From NCBI GenBank assembly GCA_012955965.1, contig JABBZI010000010.1, forward strand, positions 62,001 through 126,000: a DNA stretch of 64,000 nucleotides, in the 5' to 3' direction. Of this stretch, positions 8,652-17,491 are shown one piece after another. The notes beneath the pieces are model-generated. The model saw only the letters and a list, made by a program, of their open reading frames with translations, did not search any database and was not told where the DNA came from. The position numbers were made by a program, and so were the translations under genes. The first letter of the stretch is position 1; every line of letters starts with the position of its first letter. This DNA is from Clostridioides difficile. Its GTDB lineage: Bacteria > Bacillota > Clostridia > Peptostreptococcales > Peptostreptococcaceae.

Positions 8652-9410
8652 ATGGACAGATTTTTTGTTAAAAAAGATAATATAAATCTACAAGATAAAA
8701 CTTGCACTATAGAAGGTGAAGATGTAAAGCATATTTCAAAGGTCTTAAGATGTAAGCTAGGCGAGAAGCTTGAAGTATGTGATAAGAATAATAATGAGTA
8801 TATTTGTGAGATAACGAATATAGATAAAAGTGTGGTTAATTTAAATATTTTAGAAAAAGTAGATATAAATAGAGAATCAGTACTTAAAATAAGATTATAT
8901 CAGGGACTTCCAAAAGCTCCAAAAATGGAGATGATACTTCAAAAATTAACTGAAGTAGGTGTGGAAGAAATAATATTAGTTCAAACTAAAAGAAGTGTTG
9001 CTAAAGTTGATGATAAAAAAGAAGACAAAAAATTTGAACGTTGGGAAAGAATAATTTATGAGGCAGCAAAGCAAAGTAAAAGAGGCAAAATACCAAAGCT
9101 AAGAGGTGTTTTAAGTTTTAGAGAAGCTTTAGAAGATATGAAGAAAAATAATATAAATATTTGCCCTTATGAAAATGAAAGGACAGTTTCAATAAAACAT
9201 GCACTTAAAAAGTGTGATTCTAATATGAATAGTATTGGAGTTTTTGTAGGTCCTGAAGGTGGATTTTCTGAAGAAGAGATAGAACAAGTACAACAATATA
9301 ATTGTAGTGTTGTATCATTAGGACCTAGAATATTGAGAACTGAGACAGCTTCTGTTGTAGCATCAACAATAGCTTTGTATGAGCTAAGTGATTTAGGAGG
9401 AGAAAAATAA
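8652..9410 (+). CDS. rsmE: 16S rRNA m3U1498 methyltransferase RsmE
   Basis: A SPOUT-class methyltransferase, 252 residues, that modifies U1498 of 16S rRNA. The N-terminal PUA-like domain contains DVKHISKVLR; the C-terminal knot contains GVFVGPEGGFSEEEIE and LGPRILRTETA, both hallmark SAM-binding segments. It starts 18 bases after prmA. The Shine-Dalgarno sequence for the next gene is inside its last codons, so prmA, rsmE and mtaB are tightly coupled. Confidence 0.95.
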   Translation: MDRFFVKKDNINLQDKTCTIEGEDVKHISKVLRCKLGEKLEVCDKNNNEYICEITNIDKSVVNLNILEKVDINRESVLKIRLYQGLPKAPKMEMILQKLTEVGVEEIILVQTKRSVAKVDDKKEDKKFERWERIIYEAAKQSKRGKIPKLRGVLSFREALEDMKKNNINICPYENERTVSIKHALKKCDSNMNSIGVFVGPEGGFSEEEIEQVQQYNCSVVSLGPRILRTETASVVASTIALYELSDLGGEK

Positions 9411-9411
9411 A

Positions 9412-10710
9412 TTGAAAAAAGTAGCTTTTTATACACTTGGGTGTAAAGTCAATCAATATGAAACTGAAGCTATGTTAGAGCTATTTGAAAAAGATGGTTA
9501 TGAACAAGTTAATAGTGAAGAATATGCTGATGTTTATGTTATAAATACATGTACAGTTACTCATATGAGTGATAGAAAATCTCGTCAATATATAAGAAGA
9601 GTTAAAAAGAAAAATCCAGATGCAATAATAGCCGTAGTGGGATGCTATTCTCAAGTATCTCCAGAGGAAATTTTGGATATAGAAGAAGTAAATTTAGTTA
9701 TGGGTACAAATGATAGAAGAAAGATTGTTGAAGAAATTAAAAAGATAGATGCAAGTAAAAAAGTTAGTACAGTTGATGACATAATGAAAGTTAAAGCATT
9801 TGAAGAGATAGAAATCAGCCAAACTAATGGAAAGACTAGAGCATTCATGAAAATACAAGATGGATGTGATAGATTTTGTACCTACTGTATAATTCCTTAT
9901 GCACGAGGACGCGTTAGAAGTAGGGATATTGATAGTATAGTCGATGAAGTAAAAAAATTGGCTAATAATGGCTATAAAGAGGTTGTATTAACAGGAATAC
10001 ATGTTGCCTCTTATGGAAAAGATTTAAACGATGAGAATATTAAACTTCTTGATGTAATAAAAAGAATAAATGAAATAGACAAAATTGAGAGAATTAGACT
10101 TAGCTCTGTTGAACCAATATTATTTACAGATGAATTTGTGAATGAAGTTTTAAAGATGGATAAAGTTTGTCCTCATTACCATTTATCACTTCAAAGTGGA
10201 TGTGATGAAACTTTAAAAAGAATGAATAGAAGATATACAACTTCAGAATACAAAACTATTGTAGATAGATTGAGAAGTAAAATGCCAAATGTCGCAATAA
10301 CTACAGATGTAATAGTAGGATTTCCAGGAGAGACAAATGATGAATTCAAAGAAACATATGAGTTCTTAAAAGAAATAGAGCTCTCACAAATGCATATTTT
10401 TAAATACTCACCAAGAAAAGGAACTCCAGCCGCGACTATGGAAAATCAGGTTGACCCTCAAATGAAACATTTTAGAAGTGAACAACTTTTAAATTTAAGT
10501 AAAGTAAATTTTAATAAATTTGCAAATAAATTTATTGGTAGTGAGTTGGATGTTTTATTTGAACAAAATATAGAAGGCAATAAATTTGAGGGGCTAACTT
10601 CAAATTATATAAGAGTTGTTGTTGAAAGTGACAAAAATATACAAGGTCAGATATTAAAAGTAAAAATAAATGATGTAAAAAATGAATATGTAGAAGGAAT
10701 TTTGATATAA
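9412..10710 (+). CDS. mtaB: tRNA t6A37 methylthiotransferase MtaB
   Basis: A radical-SAM enzyme that converts t6A to ms2t6A at position 37 of tRNAs. It has 432 residues. The N-terminal methylthiotransferase domain has the three cluster cysteines Cys11 (LGCKVNQYE), Cys47 (NTCTVT) and Cys78 (VVGCYS). The radical SAM site is Cys152, Cys156 and Cys159 (DGCDRFCTYC). A C-terminal TRAM-like region follows. The LGCKVNQYE signature separates MtaB from MiaB and RimO. The start is TTG at 9412, one base after the rsmE stop, with GGAGG inside the end of rsmE. Confidence 0.96.
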   Translation: MKKVAFYTLGCKVNQYETEAMLELFEKDGYEQVNSEEYADVYVINTCTVTHMSDRKSRQYIRRVKKKNPDAIIAVVGCYSQVSPEEILDIEEVNLVMGTNDRRKIVEEIKKIDASKKVSTVDDIMKVKAFEEIEISQTNGKTRAFMKIQDGCDRFCTYCIIPYARGRVRSRDIDSIVDEVKKLANNGYKEVVLTGIHVASYGKDLNDENIKLLDVIKRINEIDKIERIRLSSVEPILFTDEFVNEVLKMDKVCPHYHLSLQSGCDETLKRMNRRYTTSEYKTIVDRLRSKMPNVAITTDVIVGFPGETNDEFKETYEFLKEIELSQMHIFKYSPRKGTPAATMENQVDPQMKHFRSEQLLNLSKVNFNKFANKFIGSELDVLFEQNIEGNKFEGLTSNYIRVVVESDKNIQGQILKVKINDVKNEYVEGILI

Positions 10711-10752
10711 AGTGTAGAAATTATAATATTTATAAGATAGGAGGTGGAAAAA

Positions 10753-11103
10753 ATGGATTGTATTTTTTGTAAAATAGCGAACGGAGAAATACCTTCAACT
10801 AAAGTTTATGAAGATGATAAAGTCTTAGCGTTTAATGACTTAAACCCAGTTGCTCCATACCATATATTGGTAGTACCTAAAAAACATTATGATAGTGTAA
10901 TTGATATTCCTGATAAAGAGATGGATATTGTGTCACATATTCATGTTGTTATTAATAAAATAGCTAAGGAGAAAGGTTTTGACCAAACTGGATTCAGAAT
11001 CATAAATAATTGTGGAAGTGATGGAGGGCAAGAAGTTAAACATTTGCACTATCATATTTTAGCTGGTAAAAAGCTTCCTAATTACGAAGCGGGACAAAAC
11101 TAA
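10753..11103 (+). CDS. HIT-family (HinT-like) nucleotide hydrolase
   Basis: A small cytoplasmic purine nucleoside phosphoramidate hydrolase-like protein, 116 residues. The histidine triad is visible as HLHYHILAG near the C-terminus; the N-terminal CIFCKI is typical of HinT. AGGAGG at 10739-10744 sits 8 bases before ATG 10753. A GTG at 10744 is part of that Shine-Dalgarno sequence and is rejected as the start. It lies in the backbone between mtaB and rpsU. Confidence 0.92.
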   Translation: MDCIFCKIANGEIPSTKVYEDDKVLAFNDLNPVAPYHILVVPKKHYDSVIDIPDKEMDIVSHIHVVINKIAKEKGFDQTGFRIINNCGSDGGQEVKHLHYHILAGKKLPNYEAGQN

Positions 11104-11145
11104 ACTAAATTATTGAAAAATTGAGTTCCTTCTTGATAAAAATAC

Positions 11146-11174
11146 TTGATAAAAGTAAAAATTTAGTTTATAAT
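11146..11174 (+). promoter_or_regulatory. Promoter of rpsU-yqeY
   Basis: TTGATA (11146-11151), a 17-base spacer and a perfect TATAAT (11169-11174). It leaves a leader of about 85 bases before rpsU. Confidence 0.75.
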
Positions 11175-11265
11175 AAACAAAGTGTTAGGTTGTAATGCAT
11201 ATTATGCAAAAAGAACATAGTTACAGTCCCAGCATAATTGCGCTATTGGAGGGAGGGAAAAAGAA

Positions 11266-11445
11266 ATGTCAGAAGTAAGAGTTAGAGAGAATGAAACATT
11301 AGACAGCGCTTTAAGAAGATTCAAGCGTCAATGTGCAATGTCTGGCATCATGTCAGAAGTGAGAAAAAGAGAGCACTATGATAAGCCAAGCGTTAAGCGT
11401 AAGAAAAAAGCTGAAGCAGCAAGAAGAAAAAACGCTAAGAAATAG
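11266..11445 (+). CDS. rpsU: 30S ribosomal protein S21
   Basis: The 59-residue product begins [20 protein letters not shown] and continues with the [20 protein letters not shown] core, then a lysine/arginine-rich tail. It is a component of the small ribosomal subunit near the mRNA exit. The strong site GGAGGGAGGG precedes the ATG. It has a strong promoter of its own at 11146 and uses CGT arginine codons (CGT at three sites), as expected of a highly expressed gene. yqeY follows. Confidence 0.98.
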   Translation: MSEVRVRENETLDSALRRFKRQCAMSGIMSEVRKREHYDKPSVKRKKKAEAARRKNAKK

Positions 11446-11474
11446 TAGTAAATAAGAATAAAGAGGTGAAGGGG

Positions 11475-11918
11475 ATGTCCCTTAAGCAAAAGTTACAAGA
11501 GGATTTGAAATCTTCTATGAAAAACAAAGATACAGTTAGAAAATCTGTAGTAACTTTAATAAGAGCTTCCATAAAACAGTATGAGGTTGATAATAGAGTC
11601 GAGCTTGATGAAGATGGAATTATCGATGTAATAGCAAAGCAATTAAAGCAACGTAGAGATGCATTAGTTGAATTTGAAAAAGCTGGAAGAGAAGACTTAA
11701 TAAAAGAAACAGAAGCTGAAATTGAAGTTTTAAAAGAGTACCTACCTCAACAATTAAGCGAAGAAGAGTTAGAAGAAATTGTAAAATCTACTATATCTGA
11801 AGTAGGAGCAACTTCTATGAAAGATATGGGAAAAATAATGTCAGTTATCCAACCTAAGGTTAAAGGAAGAGCTGACGGAAAACTTATAAATAAGTTGGTA
11901 AAACAAAACTTACAATAG
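11475..11918 (+). CDS. yqeY: YqeY / GatB-YqeY domain protein
   Basis: A 147-residue helical protein related to the C-terminal tRNA-binding domain of GatB. It starts MSLKQKLQEDLKSSMKNKD; the motifs LKEYLPQQLSEEELEEIV and GKIMSVIQPKVKGRADGK are typical. Its exact role is unknown; a link to tRNA-dependent amidation has been suggested from the domain. ATG 11475 is chosen over the GTG at 11466, which lies in the Shine-Dalgarno GAGGTGA. Co-transcribed with rpsU, as in Bacillus, and closed by a strong terminator. Confidence 0.92.
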   Translation: MSLKQKLQEDLKSSMKNKDTVRKSVVTLIRASIKQYEVDNRVELDEDGIIDVIAKQLKQRRDALVEFEKAGREDLIKETEAEIEVLKEYLPQQLSEEELEEIVKSTISEVGATSMKDMGKIMSVIQPKVKGRADGKLINKLVKQNLQ

Positions 11919-11926
11919 ATTGATAT

Positions 11927-11955
11927 AGCCTAGAGAGAAATCTCTAGGCTTTTTA
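11927..11955 (+). terminator. Terminator of rpsU-yqeY
   Basis: A perfect 10-bp stem AGCCTAGAGA / TCTCTAGGCT with a GAAA tetraloop, followed by TTTTTAT. A textbook intrinsic terminator. Confidence 0.92.
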
Positions 11956-12028
11956 TATTTTTTGAGAATAACAAGTCATATTTGAGCATATCTATAATCA
12001 AAGAAAATTTTGAAAGAAGGGGAAGAAT

Positions 12029-12526
12029 TTGATTATATCAGTAAAGGAAATTAGAAATTTTTTGATAAACATATTAATACCATTAATAATAGGTTACTTA
12101 AGTAGTGTTTTAACAATGATTATTAGTGGGACAGATATCTCAACCTACTATTTACAGCTCACAAAGCCAAGCTTTGCACCACCAGCATTTATATTTCCAA
12201 TAGTTTGGACCATATTGTACATATTGATGGGTATATCTTCATACTTAATATTAAGAAAGGGTTACAATTTACCTAAAGTAAGAGATGCAATCTTTTATTA
12301 TGGGTTGCAACTTGCATTAAACTTTGTTTGGTCTATATTATTTTTTGGATTTGGACTTAGATTTACAGCTTTAGTAGACATAATAATAATGATTTTGGTT
12401 TCTATAATAATGATTTCAAAGTTTTCTAAAATAGATAAGAGAGCTGGATACATAAATTTGGTTTATTTGATGTGGCTTGTTTATGCTGGATTCTTGAATT
12501 ATTTTATATGGTTTATTAATAAATAG
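12029..12526 (+). CDS. tspO: TspO/MBR-family membrane protein
   Basis: An integral membrane protein of 165 residues with five predicted helices. The diagnostic segment LTKPSFAPPAFIFPIVWTIL is visible in loop 1 and helix 2; LNFVWSILFFG and the tryptophan-rich MWLVYAGFLNYFIW segment follow. Members bind tetrapyrroles and steroids; in bacteria they are linked to porphyrin handling and stress, but no role can be assigned here. The start is TTG 12029, preceded by AGAAGGGGAAG. The gene stands alone between terminators. Confidence 0.88.
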   Translation: MIISVKEIRNFLINILIPLIIGYLSSVLTMIISGTDISTYYLQLTKPSFAPPAFIFPIVWTILYILMGISSYLILRKGYNLPKVRDAIFYYGLQLALNFVWSILFFGFGLRFTALVDIIIMILVSIIMISKFSKIDKRAGYINLVYLMWLVYAGFLNYFIWFINK

Positions 12527-12718
12527 AATGTAAAGATTCTGTAAATTACCCTGTACTTTTAATAATATCATATCAAATAAAAAATGAATAGACTATTAAA
12601 AAGAATCATTTTCATATACAATAATATTAATTTAAATATAATAAATTTATCAAAATTGTATTTAAAGATTAACATATTAAAGTATTAGAATTGGAAAGGC
12701 TCGAAGGGAGAGGTTTTT

Positions 12719-13282
12719 ATGCAAATAATAGTATCTGGGAGACAAATGAAATTAACTGACGGAATAAAAGGATACGTAGATGGAAAATTAAGTAGGTTAG
12801 AAAAATACCTTGATCCTGAATCAGAAGTGAAAGTAACAGTAAGTGCGAAAAAGGATAGACAAAAAGTTGAGGTTACAATAATTCCTATTAGTGGGCAAAT
12901 AATAAGAGCAGAAGATGTAGAAGATGATTTATATGCAGCAATTGACATTGTTTGTGACAAATTAAGTAGACAAGTTGTCAAGTATAAAACTAAAATTAAA
13001 GACAAAAGTCAAAATAATAAGAGCATAAGATTTGAAAATATTGACTTTATAGATAACAGCAATGAATTTAATGATTATGATTATGATGATGAAGAAGATG
13101 AAAATATAGTTATAGAAAGAAGAAAGAAATTTAATGTAAAACCTATGAGTTCAGAAGAAGCAATACTTCAAATGGAATTGGTAGGACATAATTTCTATAT
13201 GTTTAGGAATCAAGATAATTTTGAAATAAACATAGTGTATAAGCGTAAAGCTGGTGGATATGGTTTAATAGAACAAGATTAA
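12719..13282 (+). CDS. hpf: Ribosome hibernation promoting factor, long form
   Basis: A 187-residue protein with an N-terminal S30Ae/HPF domain (1-100; MQIIVSGRQMKLTDGIKGYV, YAAIDIVCDKLSRQVVKYK), an acidic linker with a DYDYDDEEDEN stretch, and a C-terminal dimerisation domain (about 130-187; MSSEEAILQMELVGHNFYMF and KRKAGGYGLIEQ). The long form promotes 100S ribosome dimers in stationary phase. The start has GGGAGAGG upstream. A long AT-rich leader with no clear sigma-A promoter precedes it. Confidence 0.94.
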   Translation: MQIIVSGRQMKLTDGIKGYVDGKLSRLEKYLDPESEVKVTVSAKKDRQKVEVTIIPISGQIIRAEDVEDDLYAAIDIVCDKLSRQVVKYKTKIKDKSQNNKSIRFENIDFIDNSNEFNDYDYDDEEDENIVIERRKKFNVKPMSSEEAILQMELVGHNFYMFRNQDNFEINIVYKRKAGGYGLIEQD

Positions 13283-13322
13283 TAAAAAAATTGTATACGT
13301 TGTAGATTTTATATAAAAAAAT

Positions 13323-13367
13323 AAAAAGGTAATCATGTTGATTTTTTATCAATATGATTACCTTTTT
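13323..13367. terminator. Terminator after hpf
   Basis: An approximately 20-bp stem, AAAAAGGTAATCATGTTGAT with ATCAATATGATTACCTTTTT, with a short T-rich loop. A/T flanks on both sides would allow function in both directions. Confidence 0.88.
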
Positions 13368-13495
13368 ATTGTTTAAATAATATATTAAATATTAGGGTAT
13401 TATTGTATAAAAATTTCAGAACTAATCTGTTATAACATCAATAAAGTGCATAAATACCTATTTCAAGCATAAAATTAATTAAGGGGGTAATGCTT

Positions 13496-13732
13496 ATGTT
13501 AGAAATATCCACTGACTTACAGGTAAATCAACCAGTTGTTACTGTTACAGGTAATACGTTTATTAGTATAGAAAATTATCTATCAATACTTGAGTATGAA
13601 GTTGATTTAATAAGAATAAAAACTAAAGTTAAAACGATTAAAATATCTGGGGATAAACTTTCGCTTAAGTATATTACTGATAGTGAGATAGGTATAAAAG
13701 GAATTATCTACAATATGGAGTATGTTGATTAG
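13496..13732 (+). CDS. yqfC: Sporulation protein YqfC
   Basis: A 78-residue protein of the YqfC/YabP type. It shows the GNTFISIENYLSILEYEVDLI pattern in the middle and an SGDKLSLKYITDSEIGIKG end, as in the Bacillus sigma-E-controlled gene. AAGGGGG at 13481-13487 favours ATG 13496 over the ATG at 13490, which is too close. It is directly upstream of yqfD, the conserved sporulation pair. It lacks a signal peptide or membrane segment. Confidence 0.85.
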   Translation: MLEISTDLQVNQPVVTVTGNTFISIENYLSILEYEVDLIRIKTKVKTIKISGDKLSLKYITDSEIGIKGIIYNMEYVD

Positions 13733-13744
13733 GAGGAGATACAC

Positions 13745-15076
13745 TTGATAAGCTTTATAAGGGGATACTATGTTATAGTTGTGGAAGGAGTAGGACTTGA
13801 ACAATTTTTAAATCATCTTATAAGAAATGGGATAAGTGTTTACAATGTAACTAGAATAAAAAATACTAAAATTGAGTTTCATATAGATAGACAAGATATA
13901 AAAGAATTTAAGAATATTTATAGAGGGAGTAAGTTTGACATAAAGGTAAAACAGAAAACAGGGGTTCCTTTTATTATTAAAAGAATTTATAAGCACAAAG
14001 GTATGTGGATTTGTGCTATTCTCTCTTTATTTTTATTGATGTCAACATCACAGTTTGTGACAGATGTATATATACAATCTCCTGAAGGTATAAAAAAAGA
14101 AGTTCTTAGAAGTGAACTTTACAAAGTTGGAGTAAAACCGGGAGTTTATAAGAAGAGTATTGATAGAAAAGAAGTTAGAGACCATATGATGTCGAAATTT
14201 AATGATGTGGCATATTTATCTATCAATGTAAAAGGAACAAATATATTTGTTACTGTTACAAAAAAAGCGGAATCCCTAAAATCTACGGACCAATCAAATT
14301 ATTGTAATGTAATTGCTTTAAAAAATGGTATAATAGAAAAGGTAATCCCTAGAAGTGGTAAATCTGTCATTAAATCTGGAGATATAGTGCAAAAAGGAGA
14401 TGTATTGCTAAATGGAGCTAATACAAAATCAATACCAGAAGTATGGGCAAGTACTTTTTATGAATCCGCTAAGAAGGCAAGTTATGTGGATACTGTAAAT
14501 AAAAAGACAGGAGAAAAGAAGAATATATACACAATAAGCTTTTATGATAAAGAATTTACAATGAGGAAGAATATAAAATATAAAAATTATGTTGTTGAAA
14601 ATAAAGAGAAAAAATTAGCAATAGGAGACTATACTTTTCCAATAAAGATAAAGACGAGTACATTTTATGAAACAAAAAAAGTTGAGGTAAAAAGAAATAA
14701 AGAAGAGTTGAAAAAAGAATTATCTGAAAAAGCTTTAAAAGAGTTAGAATACATAATCCCCGCTTCGGCTAGAATAATAGATGTAAAACATAACTTTAAG
14801 GTTAATAAAAATATGTTAGAATATTTAATAACAGTTCAAACTAGTGAAAATATTGCTAAAATTTATCCTCTTAGTAAATCAGAGGCAGAAAGATTTATAA
14901 AGGAAGAAAGTAAACCAAAAGAAGGAGAAGAGGAAGTTCCTTCTAATCCAGAAAAAAGACCATTAAATGATATAAGAAATGACTTTGATGAGGATAATAA
15001 TAAAAATAACTCTAATGAAAATAATAGTAATCAAAATAGTGACAACAGTAAAAATAATAATAGTAACAATAATTAA
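13745..15076 (+). CDS. yqfD: Sporulation protein YqfD
   Basis: A 443-residue protein with a cytoplasmic N-terminal region (1-85), one transmembrane helix (about 88-105, MWICAILSLFLLMSTSQF) and a large outer domain containing the IPRSGKSVIKSGDIVQKGDVLLNG segment typical of the YqfD family. It ends in a low-complexity Asn/Ser/Asp tail (about 415-443) not usual for the core family. TTG start with AGGAGGA overlapping the yqfC stop, so translation is coupled. In Bacillus it is expressed in the mother cell during sporulation. Confidence 0.9.
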   Translation: MISFIRGYYVIVVEGVGLEQFLNHLIRNGISVYNVTRIKNTKIEFHIDRQDIKEFKNIYRGSKFDIKVKQKTGVPFIIKRIYKHKGMWICAILSLFLLMSTSQFVTDVYIQSPEGIKKEVLRSELYKVGVKPGVYKKSIDRKEVRDHMMSKFNDVAYLSINVKGTNIFVTVTKKAESLKSTDQSNYCNVIALKNGIIEKVIPRSGKSVIKSGDIVQKGDVLLNGANTKSIPEVWASTFYESAKKASYVDTVNKKTGEKKNIYTISFYDKEFTMRKNIKYKNYVVENKEKKLAIGDYTFPIKIKTSTFYETKKVEVKRNKEELKKELSEKALKELEYIIPASARIIDVKHNFKVNKNMLEYLITVQTSENIAKIYPLSKSEAERFIKEESKPKEGEEEVPSNPEKRPLNDIRNDFDEDNNKNNSNENNSNQNSDNSKNNNSNNN

Positions 15077-15113
15077 TAAAATCAAACTTAAAACTTGAGG
15101 AGGAACAATTCAA

Positions 15114-16130
15114 TTGATAATACAAAAAAAATTTACAATAGCAGATGGAAATTTTGAAAGAGAATTATTTGGAAATTTTGATGAAAATGTAAAATTAATA
15201 GAGAAAACTTTAAATATAGATGTGATACTTAGAGAAGGCAATATAATTTTAATTGGAGAAGAAAAAAATGTAGATTCTTCATTAAAACTTATGAATGAAT
15301 TGCATCAAACTGTATCAAACGGTAAACATTTAGATAAACAGAGTATTTCTTATTCATTATCTCTTTTACTTGAAGGTAGTGAACAAAAAATAAAAGAACT
15401 TGAAGGAACCATTGTTGTAACGCAAAGAGGAAAAGCTGTTCAACCTAAAACACTAGGTCAAAAAGAATATATAAAGCTTATAGAAAATAATGATATAACT
15501 TTTGGTGTTGGACCTGCTGGAACAGGAAAGACTTACCTTGCAGTTGCTATGGCAGTAAAAGCCTTTAAGAGAGATGAAGTTAGTAGAATTATACTTACAA
15601 GACCAGCTGTAGAGGCTGGTGAGAGTCTAGGCTTTTTACCAGGAGATTTAAAGGATAAAGTTGACCCATATTTAAGACCATTATATGATGCACTGTTTGA
15701 AATGTTAGGTGCTGATAAATTCAATAAATATTTAGAAAGAGGTACTATTGAAGTTGCACCACTTGCTTTTATGAGAGGTAGAACACTTGATAATTCTTTT
15801 ATAATATTAGATGAAGCTCAAAACACTACTTCTGAACAAATGAAGATGTTTTTAACTAGATTAGGATTTGGTTCTAAAGCTGTAGTTACAGGTGATATAA
15901 CACAAACAGATTTACCACAAAATAAGAAAAGCGGTCTAATACAAGCTACAGAGATTCTTAAAGGTGTTCCAGGTATTGGGTCTATAATGCTAACAGATAG
16001 AGATGTTGTAAGACATGAGTTGGTACAGAGAATAATAAGAGCATATGAGAAACATGATAAAAGAGAAGAATTCAAAAAAGAAGAACGCAAAAAAATGAAA
16101 ATACAGGAAAAGACTTTCAAAAGAAAGTAA
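15114..16130 (+). CDS. phoH: PhoH-family ATPase
   Basis: A cytoplasmic P-loop ATPase of 338 residues, probably acting on RNA. The N-terminal KH-like part (1-65) is followed by the PhoH domain with Walker A GPAGTGKT (133-140), the LTRPAVEAGESLGFLPGDL segment, Walker B FIILDEAQN, and TGDITQTDLP. The C-terminus is lysine-rich. TTG start with GAGGAGG upstream. In Bacillus, yqfF (pgpH) and ybeY follow phoH; here ybeY follows directly. Confidence 0.95.
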   Translation: MIIQKKFTIADGNFERELFGNFDENVKLIEKTLNIDVILREGNIILIGEEKNVDSSLKLMNELHQTVSNGKHLDKQSISYSLSLLLEGSEQKIKELEGTIVVTQRGKAVQPKTLGQKEYIKLIENNDITFGVGPAGTGKTYLAVAMAVKAFKRDEVSRIILTRPAVEAGESLGFLPGDLKDKVDPYLRPLYDALFEMLGADKFNKYLERGTIEVAPLAFMRGRTLDNSFIILDEAQNTTSEQMKMFLTRLGFGSKAVVTGDITQTDLPQNKKSGLIQATEILKGVPGIGSIMLTDRDVVRHELVQRIIRAYEKHDKREEFKKEERKKMKIQEKTFKRK

Positions 16131-16186
16131 AAGTGTAGTAATATAGATGTATAGCATTATTAATGAATAAAAAGTAGGTGTAATTA

Positions 16187-16648
16187 ATGGATTTGATATT
16201 AGATGATAGACAAGATAAATTAGAAGTAAATGAAGAGTTAATTGAAAAAATAAAGGATATAATCATAGAATGTTTGGATTATGAAGGCTATGATGATAAT
16301 TATGAGGTGAGTCTTTCTTTTGTAGACAATAAAGAGATTCATGAGTTAAATAGAGAATATAGAGGAGTTGATAGAGTAACTGATGTTTTATCATTTCCTC
16401 TTTTAAGTGATGATTTTGAGGATGTTGAGTTAGAAGAAGAATCCCTAGGTGATATAGTAGTGTCTCTTGAAAGAGCTTTAGAACAGAGTATAGAGTATAA
16501 TCATAGTTTTGAAAGAGAAGTATGTTTTTTAATATGTCATAGTATGCTTCATCTTTTAGGTTATGACCATGATACAGATGAGAATACAAAGGAAATGAGA
16601 GAAAAAGAAGAACACATATTGAATAAGTTAAACATAACAAGGGAGTAG
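16187..16648 (+). CDS. ybeY: Endoribonuclease YbeY
   Basis: A zinc-dependent single-strand RNase involved in 16S rRNA maturation and ribosome quality control. It has 153 residues. The zinc site is His118, His122 and His128 (ICHSMLHLLGYDHD); the NREYRGVDRVTDVLSFPL segment is also diagnostic. It begins 56 bases after phoH. The next gene starts 5 bases after its stop, so it is co-transcribed with the kinase-phosphatase fusion. Confidence 0.96.
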   Translation: MDLILDDRQDKLEVNEELIEKIKDIIIECLDYEGYDDNYEVSLSFVDNKEIHELNREYRGVDRVTDVLSFPLLSDDFEDVELEEESLGDIVVSLERALEQSIEYNHSFEREVCFLICHSMLHLLGYDHDTDENTKEMREKEEHILNKLNITRE

Positions 16649-16653
16649 TTTTT

Positions 16654-17373
16654 ATGAAACCAGGAAAAACTCGTCAAGGTATAATTAAAGCTTTTAATGC
16701 AGCTATAGAAGGGATATTGTATACATTTAAATTTGAAAGAAATATGAAAATACACTATTTAGGCTCAGTTGCTGTGCTTATAATAAGTTTGTTTTTCAAC
16801 TTCTCAAAATTAGAAATGATAATGTTGTTAATGTCCATATGTTTAGTCGTAGTTGCTGAGATGTTCAATACAGCTATAGAAAAGGCTGTTGATTTAGTAA
16901 CTGATGAATATCATGTACTTGCTAAGATAGCAAAAGATGTTGCAGCAGGTGGTGTTCTAGTAGCAGCACTAAACTCAGTAGTGGTAGGATATATCTTATT
17001 TTATGATAAATTGACAGATATATCTGGGATATTAATTTATAAGATAAGGGAATCAGAATTACATATAACCTTGATATGTATATTATTGGTTCTTATAGCT
17101 GTCGTGGTTGTAAAAGCATTGACTTCCACAGGAACGCCTCTAAAAGGAGGTATGCCAAGTGGTCATGCTGCATTAGCATTTGCTATAGCAACTGCAATTA
17201 CACTTATGACTGAAAGAGTAGTTGCATCTACTCTTGCATATATAATGGCTGTATTAGTTGCCCAAAGTAGGATTGAAGGAAAAATACATACATTTTGGGA
17301 AACTATAGCTGGAGCTTTGTTAGGTGTATTAATAGCTATCTTAGTGTTTCAGCTTGGAATGTTCTACAATTAA
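16654..17373 (+). CDS. Diacylglycerol/undecaprenol kinase fused to a PAP2 phosphatase
   Basis: A membrane protein of 239 residues with two enzymatic domains. The N-terminal part (1-115) is a DgkA-type kinase with the catalytic NTAIEKAVDLV motif (72-82) and AKDVAAGGVLVAA. The C-terminal part (about 130-239) is a PAP2 domain with PSGH (168-171) and S205-R206 to H212 (SRIEGKIH). Gram-positive DgkA proteins phosphorylate undecaprenol, and PAP2 enzymes dephosphorylate undecaprenyl pyrophosphate or lipid phosphates. The fusion would put lipid phosphorylation and dephosphorylation in one chain. dgkA follows ybeY in Bacillus too. Confidence 0.92.
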   Translation: MKPGKTRQGIIKAFNAAIEGILYTFKFERNMKIHYLGSVAVLIISLFFNFSKLEMIMLLMSICLVVVAEMFNTAIEKAVDLVTDEYHVLAKIAKDVAAGGVLVAALNSVVVGYILFYDKLTDISGILIYKIRESELHITLICILLVLIAVVVVKALTSTGTPLKGGMPSGHAALAFAIATAITLMTERVVASTLAYIMAVLVAQSRIEGKIHTFWETIAGALLGVLIAILVFQLGMFYN

Positions 17374-17429
17374 AATAAATGTACATAAAATATTTAAAAT
17401 AAAACAAATCTGTGCTAATTAAATTTTTA

Positions 17430-17438
17430 TGATATAAT
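17430..17438 (+). promoter_or_regulatory. Extended -10 promoter upstream of cdd
   Basis: TGATATAAT, an extended -10 element, lies about 55 bases before cdd. No good -35 was seen. Confidence 0.45.
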
Positions 17439-17491
17439 GTAGAGTATTAAATAAAAATAACTTTTAATTATTGTATACAGGAGGAGATGTT

